From assembly GCA_031181325.1 (NCBI GenBank), contig JAPSKX010000014.1, forward strand, positions 1 to 49,880: DNA of 49,880 bases, in the 5' to 3' direction. The translations under genes were made by a program, and so were the position numbers. Below the pieces are notes generated by a model, which saw nothing but the letters and a program-made list of their open reading frames with translations, did not search any database and was not told the origin of the DNA. Each line of letters starts with the position of its first letter. Position 1 is the first letter of the stretch. Below, one piece after another: positions 34,353 to 41,814 of this stretch. The stretch comes from Paenibacillus sp. (GTDB lineage Bacteria > Bacillota > Bacilli > Paenibacillales > YIM-B00363).

Positions 34353-35522
34353 TTGAAATCTACCGTTCTCTCCCGCATCGACGAGATCGCTCCCCGCATT
34401 CGCGCCGTCGCCGGCGCGATCGGCGCGCGGCCCGAGCTCGGCAACGAGGAATTTTTCGCCTGCGAGACGTTGACCGTCGCGCTCGAAAGCTATGGCTTCG
34501 CGATTCGTAGACATCCCCTCGGCCTCCCGACGGCCTTCATCGCGGAGCTCGACTCCGGCAAGCCCGGGCCGACGATCGCGTTCCTGGCCGAATACGACGC
34601 GCTGCCGGACATCGGCCACGCCTGCGGCCACCATCTCATCTGCTCGATGAGCGTCGCCGCGGCCGTCGGGCTCTCGGCCGCGTTAGATCGGATCGGCGGC
34701 AAAATCCGCGTGTACGGCACCCCCGCCGAAGAAACCAAAGGCGCTAAGGTGCTTATGGCAGAAGCCGGCCTGTTCCGGGATTGCAGCTTCGCGCTCATGG
34801 CGCATCCGTATTACGCCTTCGAGAAGTCCGGCTCGTCGATGGCGATGGACGCGCTTCGATTCGAATTTCGCGGCAAGACCGCGCACGCCGCCGCCAACCC
34901 CGAGGACGGCGTTAACGCGCTGGACGCCGTGCTGCAGCTGTTCAACGGCATCAACGCGCTGCGCCAGCAGACGAAGCCGGACGCGCGCATCCACGGCGTC
35001 ATCACGAACGGCGGCAAGGCGCCGAACGTGATCCCGGACTATGCCTGCGCGGATTTCTACGTTCGCGCGGCGACGCGGGCGTATACGAACGAGCTGGCGG
35101 ACAAAGTGAAGCGCGTCGCGGAAGGCGCGGCGCTGATGACGGGCTGTACGTTGGAGATGTCCAACTACGAGTTCTCCTATGACGAGCTGCGAACGAACGA
35201 GACGTTGTCGAACGCCTTCACCGCGGCGCTCGTCGAGCTCGGCGTCCCGGAGTCGAGCATCCTGCGCGGCGACGACCACGGCTCGCTCGACCTCGGCAAC
35301 GTATCGTTGCAATGCCCCGCCGCCCATCCGTTCGTCCAGGTCGTCGACGAGAAATACGCGCTGCACACGATCGAATTCCGCGACGCCGCGATGAAGGACC
35401 GCGCGTTCGAAGGAATGCTCCTCGGCGCCAAGGCGCTCGCGGCGACGGCGTACGAATGCGCCTCCTCTCCCGCGACGCTGCAAGCGATCCGCGAGGAGTT
35501 CGAGCGGACGGTCGCGGAGTAA
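34353..35522 (+). CDS. M20-family amidohydrolase/peptidase (AbgB-like)
   Basis: 389-residue metallohydrolase. The metal site includes FLAEYDALPDIGHACGHH, the Glu pair in GTPAEETKGAKVLMAEAG, and a dimerisation domain starting around FRGKTAHAAANPEDGVNALDAVL. The sequence most resembles the aminobenzoyl-glutamate hydrolase B / YxeP-type branch; the substrate is unknown. Start choice: AAAGGA is immediately next to an ATG at 34344 (no spacing), but nine bases before TTG at 34353, which I prefer. The ATG form would be three residues longer. Convergent with kapB. Confidence 0.88.
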   Translation: MKSTVLSRIDEIAPRIRAVAGAIGARPELGNEEFFACETLTVALESYGFAIRRHPLGLPTAFIAELDSGKPGPTIAFLAEYDALPDIGHACGHHLICSMSVAAAVGLSAALDRIGGKIRVYGTPAEETKGAKVLMAEAGLFRDCSFALMAHPYYAFEKSGSSMAMDALRFEFRGKTAHAAANPEDGVNALDAVLQLFNGINALRQQTKPDARIHGVITNGGKAPNVIPDYACADFYVRAATRAYTNELADKVKRVAEGAALMTGCTLEMSNYEFSYDELRTNETLSNAFTAALVELGVPESSILRGDDHGSLDLGNVSLQCPAAHPFVQVVDEKYALHTIEFRDAAMKDRAFEGMLLGAKALAATAYECASSPATLQAIREEFERTVAE

Positions 35523-35552
35523 ATCTCGTCGCCGACGCCGGCGCATCGGGCG

Positions 35553-35930
35553 TTACCCTCCGAAATAATCCTGTTTCAGCTTCTCCAGCGCCGCCCGGCA
35601 GCGGCGTCCGAACGCGTCGCCGCGCGCTTCCATGGCCGCGATCTCCGCATGGAGCGCGGCCTCGAGGGACGCGCGGTAATCGGGCGCTTCCGCGCCGTCG
35701 TACGGCTCCAGCTCGGAAGCGAATACGTTCGCCACTTCCCGATACGAGAGCGCCCGCCGCTCGTGGAAGAACGCCACGTCCGCCTGTTCCGGATGGTGCA
35801 GGTCTCCTTGCGTAGGATGCTTGCGTACGGCGAGCATGCGCACCTTCGCCTTCGGGCGCTCCAGCTGAATCAGCTCGCCGACGTATTCCCCGCTCTTATA
35901 TTTCGCGATCACCAAATCACCGACGTTCAT
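35553..35930 (-). CDS. kapB: Kinase-associated protein B
   Basis: 125-residue protein matching KapB, which in Bacillus is linked to the sporulation kinase KinB. The N-terminal half is an SH3-like beta barrel (VGDLVIAKYKSGEYVGELIQL, KVRMLAVRKHPTQGDLHHP, DVAFFHERRALSYREVANV), the C-terminal half two helices. Despite the old name lipoprotein, no signal peptide is present. ATG at 35930 with GGAGGAAG upstream. Eighteen bp after the DegV-like fragment. Confidence 0.88.
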   Translation of the reverse strand: MNVGDLVIAKYKSGEYVGELIQLERPKAKVRMLAVRKHPTQGDLHHPEQADVAFFHERRALSYREVANVFASELEPYDGAEAPDYRASLEAALHAEIAAMEARGDAFGRRCRAALEKLKQDYFGG

Positions 35931-35948
35931 GCTTCTTCCTCCTTCCGA

Positions 35949-36122
35949 CTAATACGATATCAACAACCCGCCTTCTCCCGCATAGGTGCCGATGACGGGG
36001 CCCATATCCGAGACGACGACCTCGCGAAAATCGTACCGTTCCGAGATACCGCGTACGAGCGACTTCGCGCGCTCCTCGCTATTGCTATGAGGCCATACGA
36101 CGGGAGGAGTTATGTATGTCAC
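35949..36122 (-). pseudogene. DegV C-terminal-like fragment, 57 aa
   Basis: GTG at 36122 overlaps the thioredoxin stop (GTGA). The peptide runs ...WPHSNSEERAKSLVRGIS...REVVVSDMGPVIGTYAGEGGLLISY, which resembles the last about 45 residues of DegV fatty-acid-binding proteins (GPVIGTHxGPGALG). The roughly 220 N-terminal residues of DegV are absent; the DNA upstream codes for thioredoxin. Either a remnant left by deletion or a free-standing mini-protein that is translated by coupling. The frame is open and unbroken, and codon usage looks normal. Confidence 0.6.
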
Positions 36123-36448
36123 GTCCCCAGACGTTCCCTCACGCGCTGCAGCAAAAACTCGACGGAGCGCATCGTATACAGCTTCTCGACGATGCGCTTC
36201 TCGTCGACGAAGGTCAAACACGGCACGCTCTCGATCTTCCAATCTTGTACGACGGCGGGCATGAAATTGACGTTCGCCTTGACGACGGCCGCTTCCGGCG
36301 ACATGGCGCGAACGACGAGCAGCATCTTCTCGCCGAGCTTGCACGTGCCGCACAGAGGCGTATAGAAATATACGGCGAAGGGCGTTTCGCTGCGGAAACG
36401 GCGTCGAATGAGCTCCCGTTCATCGACGTCGGGGATGGCTCCGCTCAC
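36119..36448 (-). CDS. Thioredoxin-family protein with CGTC site
   Basis: 109-residue thioredoxin fold with active site Cys33-Gly-Thr-Cys36 (YFYTPLCGTCKLGEKML) and cis-Pro in IESVPCLTFVDEKR, which carries an additional Cys just after the proline. The extra N-terminal residues (MSGAIPDVDERELIRRRF) form a short helix. GTG start at 36448, with GGAG inside the end of the upstream M42 gene and four bases between the genes. Cytosolic dithiol oxidoreductase, partner unknown. Confidence 0.88.
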   Translation of the reverse strand: MSGAIPDVDERELIRRRFRSETPFAVYFYTPLCGTCKLGEKMLLVVRAMSPEAAVVKANVNFMPAVVQDWKIESVPCLTFVDEKRIVEKLYTMRSVEFLLQRVRERLGT

Positions 36449-36452
36449 GCCT

Positions 36453-37511
36453 TCACTCCAGCGCGTACGCGGCGAGCAGCATATACGTGCCGCGGATCGC
36501 GTCCTCGTGCGTCCGTTCCATGGCGTGCGAGGCGGCGACGCCAGGGCCGATCAGCGCGGCGCGGATGTTCTGTCCGGCGCTTAGCGCGGCGGACGCGTCG
36601 GAGCCGTAACGCGGATATATATCGACGGCGTACCGGATGCCGAGCCGCTTCGCGTGCGCGATGAGCCGGTTCGTCATCCCGTAGTCGTACGGCCCCGTCG
36701 AATCCTTCGCGCAGATCGATACGTCCCGCTCGGTGCAGGCGAGGTCGTCTCCGATCGCGCCCATGTCGACCGCGATCATCTCCTCCGCTCCGCCGGGAAC
36801 GTAAGCCGAGCCGTGGCCGAGTTCTTCGTAGTTGGAAAAGAAAAAGATCACATCGCGCCGCGGCCGCGCGCCCGTGCGGGACATCGCCTCGAGCAGCGCG
36901 AACATGGCCGCGACGCCGGCTTTGTCGTCCAGGTGTCGCGACTTGATGTAGCCGTTGTCGAGGAAGACGGCGCGCGGATCGAACGAAATATAATCGCCCG
37001 TCTCGATGCCGAGCGCCTTGACGTCGTCCTTGCCTGCGACCGTCTCGTCGAGGCGTACGACATAATGCTCCTCGTCGCGCTTCTGATCGCGGGCGTCCGC
37101 GTACACGTGCACCGACGCCTTCTTCGGCAAGACGGTGCCGGAATACGTCTTCCCGTCGCGGGTGTGGACGTGGCAGTATTCGTTTTCGATCGATTGCAGC
37201 ATATACCCGCCGAGCGGCGTCAGCCGCAGCGTGCCGTCGTCGTTCGTCGAACGGACCATCGCGCCGAGCGTGTCGACGTGACCGCTGACGGCGAGCGCCG
37301 GTCCGCCTGCCGTTCCCGGGACGCGGACGAAGCCGCCGCCCTTCGCGATACGTTCCATGCGGAAGCCGAGCCGCGCCGTCTCCGCCTCGAGCAGGCGCAG
37401 GATGTCGTGCGTGAACCCGGTCGGGCTCGGGGTCGTTAGCAGCCGTTGCAACCAGCCGAGCGTATACGCTCTGTCGTATTCCGGCGGGGTGACGGGTGTC
37501 GGTTCGTTCAT
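36453..37511 (-). CDS. M42-family metallopeptidase, second of two
   Basis: 352-residue paralogue of the enzyme at 31528-32604, from a different M42 subgroup. SGHVDTLGAMV holds the first metal ligands, RHLDDKAGVAAMFALLEAM the bridging Asp, FSNYEELGHGSAY the Glu pair, and IAVDMGAIG and the terminal VAASHAMERTHEDA the last ligands. Start ATG at 37511; GGAGG is thirteen bases away, slightly long. An upstream in-frame extension runs over the Hsp70 gene and is rejected. It follows the Hsp70-like gene by 25 bp. Confidence 0.9.
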   Translation of the reverse strand: MNEPTPVTPPEYDRAYTLGWLQRLLTTPSPTGFTHDILRLLEAETARLGFRMERIAKGGGFVRVPGTAGGPALAVSGHVDTLGAMVRSTNDDGTLRLTPLGGYMLQSIENEYCHVHTRDGKTYSGTVLPKKASVHVYADARDQKRDEEHYVVRLDETVAGKDDVKALGIETGDYISFDPRAVFLDNGYIKSRHLDDKAGVAAMFALLEAMSRTGARPRRDVIFFFSNYEELGHGSAYVPGGAEEMIAVDMGAIGDDLACTERDVSICAKDSTGPYDYGMTNRLIAHAKRLGIRYAVDIYPRYGSDASAALSAGQNIRAALIGPGVAASHAMERTHEDAIRGTYMLLAAYALE

Positions 37512-37536
37512 AAGGCGATGAGCGCCTCCTTCGGGG

Positions 37537-39165
37537 TCATTTTCGATCCAAGCGGACGTTCCAGCCCGAATCGGCGAGCTCGACTTCCTCGACGCCGATC
37601 TCGGACTTGAATAAATTGTCGTACGCGGACACGCGCAGCCGCTGCGACTTGTCGATCGCATACGTGATCGTCAGCCGATTCACGTCGTGCGTGCCGGGGT
37701 GCGCCCGAATGTTCATGCGCCATAGAATCGGCCGGCCGTACTTCTGCAGCGGCTCGTAGCGATCGCTCCCCTGGGCCTTCACCATCGGCGCGATCTCGAT
37801 CTTCGACTGATTCGGCTTCGTCGTCGCGACGCGCTTCTGCTTCTTGATCGGGTACGTGTCGTCCGCCGAGATAATTTCGATCGTCTCCTTGCCGGCATGG
37901 TTGTAGATGCCGATCGACGCGTTCACGACGTCGCCGACGATCCACTCGTCCTCGCTGCGCGTGTACCGCGCATTGCCCCGGGCGATGCGCGTCTGCAGAT
38001 GCTCCTCGTCCCAGACGATGCGGGCGTTCGGGAACAGCTCCTCGAGCACGTCCGGCACGAACGGAACGAGGGAGCTGCCGCCGGACAGCAGGACGGCGCC
38101 GATGTCGCGCCGGGTCAGCCGCGTCGCTTCGTTGAACCGCTGCGCGAGCTCCGTCAGCCCCTTCATCAGGATCTCCCTTGGCTTCTCGGTGGCAAGGTAG
38201 AACTGCTCGGCCGTGATCGTCACGTCCTTGATGCCTTGATCGACGCCCGGCATCAGCGGCGGCACGTCCACCGTCACCGATTCCTCGGTCGACAGCCTGC
38301 GCTTCACTCCCTCGGCGATCGACTTCATCTGGTAATAAAACGTGTACTGCGGATGCGACTTCAGCTTGTGGAGTCGCTCCGGGTCCTCGAACAGCTCGAG
38401 CGCGATCGAATCGCATACCGGATTGCCCTGCGCCTTGCCCCGCTCGACGAACAGCTTCACGAGACAATCGTCGAGATCGTCGCCGCCGAGGTCGAGCCCG
38501 AGCTTCGTCACGACCTTGCCGTGGTACCGGTTGCTGTCGTTGTCCTCGGGGTCGAAGTACGGATGATGCACGATCGCTTGCCGGTGCTTCTCCGACGCTT
38601 CCTTGTCCATGATCGCCATGTCGAGCGTGCCGCCGCCGAAGTCGAAGACGAGCGCATAGCGGGACGGAATGATGCGGCAATCCCACAGGACGGACACCGG
38701 CTCGTCGAGGAACCAGATGCGGCTCGGTTCGATGCCGATGTTGACGGCTGCCTGCTCCATCAGCGCTTTACGCCGGTCGTCGTAGTTCACGGGCACGCTC
38801 AGCGCGAGCCGATCGATCGTCTCCGGCTCCGGAATGCCCGCTTCCTCCAGCAATTCGAGGAGGAAGCGCGAGATGCATTCGACGAGCGGTACGTCGTCGC
38901 CGTCCACGCGCAGCTTGAAGTCCGGATTGCGGCGAAGCTCCGTCTTGAGCGACAGCACGGAGCGGTCGCGCAGCTTGCCGAGCGCCGCGGCTTGATTGCC
39001 GATCAGCCAGTCGCCGTCGGTCGCTTTCGATAATATGGTACGGATGAGGTACGGCGTCTCGCCTTCGTCCAATCGTTTCATGTGCACTTTGTTCGCGACC
39101 GGGTCGAGCACGGCCACAGAGCTGTTGGTCGTCCCGAAGTCGATGCCGACGAGCAAGGGATCCAT
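37537..39165 (-). CDS. Hsp70-family (DnaK-like) ATPase of the SNF2/SWIM cluster
   Basis: 542-residue actin-fold ATPase. Phosphate 1 VGIDFGTTNSSVAVL at 6-20, phosphate 2 LVFDFGGGTLDMAIMD, adenosine motif VLLSGGSSLVPFVPDVL, and FLDEPVSVLWD between. A beta-rich segment after about 390 resembles a substrate-binding domain, but the usual alpha-helical lid and EEVD-type tail are missing, making it about 70 residues shorter than DnaK. ATG at 39165 with GGAGGT eight bases upstream. No grpE or dnaJ nearby, so it is a specialised Hsp70, probably a partner of the 668-residue protein 47 bp upstream. Confidence 0.9.
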   Translation of the reverse strand: MDPLLVGIDFGTTNSSVAVLDPVANKVHMKRLDEGETPYLIRTILSKATDGDWLIGNQAAALGKLRDRSVLSLKTELRRNPDFKLRVDGDDVPLVECISRFLLELLEEAGIPEPETIDRLALSVPVNYDDRRKALMEQAAVNIGIEPSRIWFLDEPVSVLWDCRIIPSRYALVFDFGGGTLDMAIMDKEASEKHRQAIVHHPYFDPEDNDSNRYHGKVVTKLGLDLGGDDLDDCLVKLFVERGKAQGNPVCDSIALELFEDPERLHKLKSHPQYTFYYQMKSIAEGVKRRLSTEESVTVDVPPLMPGVDQGIKDVTITAEQFYLATEKPREILMKGLTELAQRFNEATRLTRRDIGAVLLSGGSSLVPFVPDVLEELFPNARIVWDEEHLQTRIARGNARYTRSEDEWIVGDVVNASIGIYNHAGKETIEIISADDTYPIKKQKRVATTKPNQSKIEIAPMVKAQGSDRYEPLQKYGRPILWRMNIRAHPGTHDVNRLTITYAIDKSQRLRVSAYDNLFKSEIGVEEVELADSGWNVRLDRK

Positions 39166-39212
39166 AGGGGTGTACCTCCGTTTCGTTGCTTGCGGTTTAC
39201 GATATTGCGTCG

Positions 39213-41219
39213 CTATAACAACTTCAAATCGTCGAGCAGCTTGCCGATCTCTTGGCGGTCCGACCACTCCGCGCGCACCGTCGCTCGGACGAGCACCTCG
39301 CCCGTCTCCGCGTCGATGGCGCCGGGCTTCGCGATCGCGTACGTCACGCCTTGGCCTTCCACGTTCGCGTCCGTCTCGAACTGCACCCAATCGCTGTGCC
39401 GCTGCAGCCACTCTTCTACCGCGCGGTGCTGCTCCGACGGCTCGGCCGCCGTGCCGATCCAGCGGAAGCGAAGCAGGCGCGTAAGCGCCGCGCCGCGCTC
39501 CCGGTTGTCGCCGACCCAGTCGCGCCAATCGCGTTCGTGCCGGTGCAGCCAACCGACGACGGCCGCGCGCTTATCCGCGGCGAGAATCGTCGCGAGCTTC
39601 TGCAGCGCGTCGGCCGGCGCGTTCGGCGTCGCCTTCGTCTTCTTCGGCGATGCCGGAGGCCCGGGCTGCCGCTCCAGGTAAGCGTAGAACAGCTGCAGCA
39701 GATGTCTCCGTGCCGACGCTTGGCGCACGCCCTCCCCGCGGAACAGCTGCGACAGCTCCGGCGCCGGCAGCTCCATCATCGGCAGCGCTTCGTCGAGCGA
39801 CTTCGTGCCGTGTACGAAGGAGTAAAACGCCTCTCTATCATGTTTCGCCAAATACGCGTACAAGGATACGACGATTCGGACGTCGAGCCCGCGTCGGATG
39901 CCTTCCGCATATAAGAGGCACAGCCTGCGGATGAACTCCTCCGCCCGGTCCGCTCCGCCCCGCAGGAGCCGCTGCTGCACGTTCTCCGGGTCGAGCAGGA
40001 ACACCCAAGAGACGGCCTCGAACCGCTCATCCGCCGCGTCTTCGCGGAAGCGCTCCGAGAAGGCGCCCCAATGCTGCAGGATCAGCTCCTCTCGCAGCCG
40101 CTTGCGCCGCTCCGGGACGTGCGCCGCCCGCCAGACGAAGGCGTGCAGCGTACGGTCCGCGACGCCGGGCCTTCCGAGCTGCCCTTCCCATCCGGAAGCG
40201 CGGAAGGCGGCGTTCATCCATCGATCGTCTCGGGCTTCCGCTTGACCGGCTTTCGACGTCTCAGTCGCTTCAGTCGCTTCGATCGAATCGGTTGGACCGG
40301 TGGGATCGGTCGCTTCGGCCGCTTCGGCGATCCACCGAATCGCCGCGCGCTGCCGCTCCTCGATCGGCAGCCAGCCGCGCGTCATCTCGCTGCGGCTCAT
40401 GTGCGCCGCGAGCCATGCGCTCGCCGCGCCGCCCGCCGTCTCGAGCTCGCGGCGCAGCGGCTCGACGTCGTCCGCGGCGAGCGCCTCGGCCCACCGGCGC
40501 GCCGGATGCGTCCGTGCGGCGCGCAGTCGTTCGGCTGCGGCAAGCGCCCGCTCGGCCGGCTTCGGCACGCCGCTCGTCGCCAGACACCGGACGAGCGCGT
40601 CGTCCGGATAGAGCCGCTGCAGCGCCTTCCCCGGCAGCTCGAGACGCTTGCGGTCCCACTTCGCTTGGGCCGCCCGCTTCTCCGCGTCGAGGTCGAACTC
40701 GCCTTCCTCGTACTCCGACGCCTCCGCCTTCAACTCCTCCAGCTGGCGAGCCGCCTCCTCGTCGAGCTTCGCCATGTCTTCGCGCAGCGCCTCGACGTAC
40801 GCCGGGTACCGCCGCTCCGCAGCGTCGCGCAGCCGTTCGACGAGCGCCTCGACGCCCGCCTCCCAGCGCGCCGCGCCGTAGCGCCCTTCGAGATCGGCGA
40901 AGGCGCTGGCGAGCCGCGCGGCGTCATCGTCGGCGAGCGGCTCGCCGACGAGCAGCTCGACCGGCAGCTGCTCGCGGAAGCACGTCTCTACGCCGACAAG
41001 GCTGCCCTTCTCCGCGCCCGGGGTTCGTTCGCCTTCCCAAGCGCTCCAGAATGCATCGTCCTCCGAGCCCGCCTCGGCATCCTTCGGCACGACGAGCCAC
41101 TCGAGCAAATAATACGGGTTCGGTTCCGACCGCAGCGCGGCCGATTTATCTTGAAACGACGACAGCTTATGTGCGTTCACGAACGTGCGGATCCACCGCG
41201 TGGTCGCTCTCTGCGTCAT
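39213..41219 (-). CDS. Large protein of unknown family, 668 aa, partner of Hsp70
   Basis: I recognise no domain. ATG at 41219 with AAAGGAGGAG; it starts 53 bases inside the end of the SWIM gene. Residues about 110-170 form a very charged predicted coiled coil (AEGLEALVERLRD... EEAARQLEELKAEASEYEEGE). Residues about 290-325 are a low-complexity linker built from Ala-Thr-Glu-Pro repeats (EATDPTGPTDSIEATEATET). The C-terminal half is helical and Trp/Arg-rich (HRHERDWRDWVGDN, WIGTAAEPSEQHRAVEEWL) and could be a helical-repeat scaffold. No signal or membrane helix. Gene order ties it to SWIM, SNF2 and Hsp70 proteins. Confidence 0.75.
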   Translation of the reverse strand: MTQRATTRWIRTFVNAHKLSSFQDKSAALRSEPNPYYLLEWLVVPKDAEAGSEDDAFWSAWEGERTPGAEKGSLVGVETCFREQLPVELLVGEPLADDDAARLASAFADLEGRYGAARWEAGVEALVERLRDAAERRYPAYVEALREDMAKLDEEAARQLEELKAEASEYEEGEFDLDAEKRAAQAKWDRKRLELPGKALQRLYPDDALVRCLATSGVPKPAERALAAAERLRAARTHPARRWAEALAADDVEPLRRELETAGGAASAWLAAHMSRSEMTRGWLPIEERQRAAIRWIAEAAEATDPTGPTDSIEATEATETSKAGQAEARDDRWMNAAFRASGWEGQLGRPGVADRTLHAFVWRAAHVPERRKRLREELILQHWGAFSERFREDAADERFEAVSWVFLLDPENVQQRLLRGGADRAEEFIRRLCLLYAEGIRRGLDVRIVVSLYAYLAKHDREAFYSFVHGTKSLDEALPMMELPAPELSQLFRGEGVRQASARRHLLQLFYAYLERQPGPPASPKKTKATPNAPADALQKLATILAADKRAAVVGWLHRHERDWRDWVGDNRERGAALTRLLRFRWIGTAAEPSEQHRAVEEWLQRHSDWVQFETDANVEGQGVTYAIAKPGAIDAETGEVLVRATVRAEWSDRQEIGKLLDDLKLL

Positions 41220-41814
41220 CTTGCTCCTCCTTTGCGCGGACGGCGTCCGCGATGGGCCGCAGCCACTCCGCGAACGTCGCGTCCCGATTCCAGAACGCCG
41301 GCTCGGTCGTCCGGCGCAGCATCCACGGCACCGCGCGCCCCTCCGCGCGTGCGGCGGCTTCCCTAACGGCTCTTGCCTCCCAAGCGGCATCCGCTTCGGA
41401 ATCCGCTTCGGACGCCGCTCCCGCCAGTTCGGCTCTGAGGGTTCGGACCGCCGCCGTCATCCGCTCCCGGTCGACGCCGGCAGCTTCCCACCACAGCCAG
41501 GGATCGCGCTTGGCCTCTTGCCGGAAGCGGAACAGAAGCGATTGCGCATGGCGACAAGGCTGGCGCTGTCCGCAGTCGCAGCCGGAGCGCCATTCTTGCT
41601 CGCCGGCCCCGAGCCGGTCGCGCTCGGCCTCCGTCGCCAGTCCGGCCCGCCACCTTCCGTCCAACGCCGGCTCCGCCGCGAGTGCTCTCGCGGCGCGGTC
41701 GACGCGTTCTTCGCTCGCCGGGGGGACTTCCCAATAGGGAGCCGCCTCCGCGGAGACGTTACCGGCGCAGGTCACGCGGCCGCGTGCGACGGTAAGATCC
41801 TGTCGATCCGTCAT
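41167..41814 (-). CDS. SWIM zinc-finger protein (YwqB-like)
   Basis: 215-residue protein with the SWIM pattern CxCxnCxH: Cys79-x-Cys81 and Cys87-x-His89 in SGCDCGQRQPCRHAQSLLFRF. The N-terminal 75 residues resemble the short lead-in of such proteins. The C-terminal half is helical, with Trp-rich and acidic parts. SWIM domains bind DNA or proteins and in Firmicutes are often encoded next to an SNF2 ATPase, as ywqB is next to ywqA. ATG at 41814 overlaps the SNF2 stop (ATGA) and the gene's last 53 bases overlap the next gene. Confidence 0.88.
   Translation of the reverse strand: MTDRQDLTVARGRVTCAGNVSAEAAPYWEVPPASEERVDRAARALAAEPALDGRWRAGLATEAERDRLGAGEQEWRSGCDCGQRQPCRHAQSLLFRFRQEAKRDPWLWWEAAGVDRERMTAAVRTLRAELAGAASEADSEADAAWEARAVREAAARAEGRAVPWMLRRTTEPAFWNRDATFAEWLRPIADAVRAKEEQDDAESDHAVDPHVRERT

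Noticed and set aside
40071..41737. Plus-strand frames of 400-480 codons opposite the 668-aa and SWIM genes
   Set aside because: Antisense shadow frames of Ser/Arg/Pro composition without start signals or motifs.
39552..41814. Long alternative starts extending the Hsp70, 668-aa and SWIM frames by 57-600 residues
   Set aside because: The extensions run through neighbouring genes, lack ribosome sites and are Arg-rich; strong AGGAGG sites mark the shorter starts.
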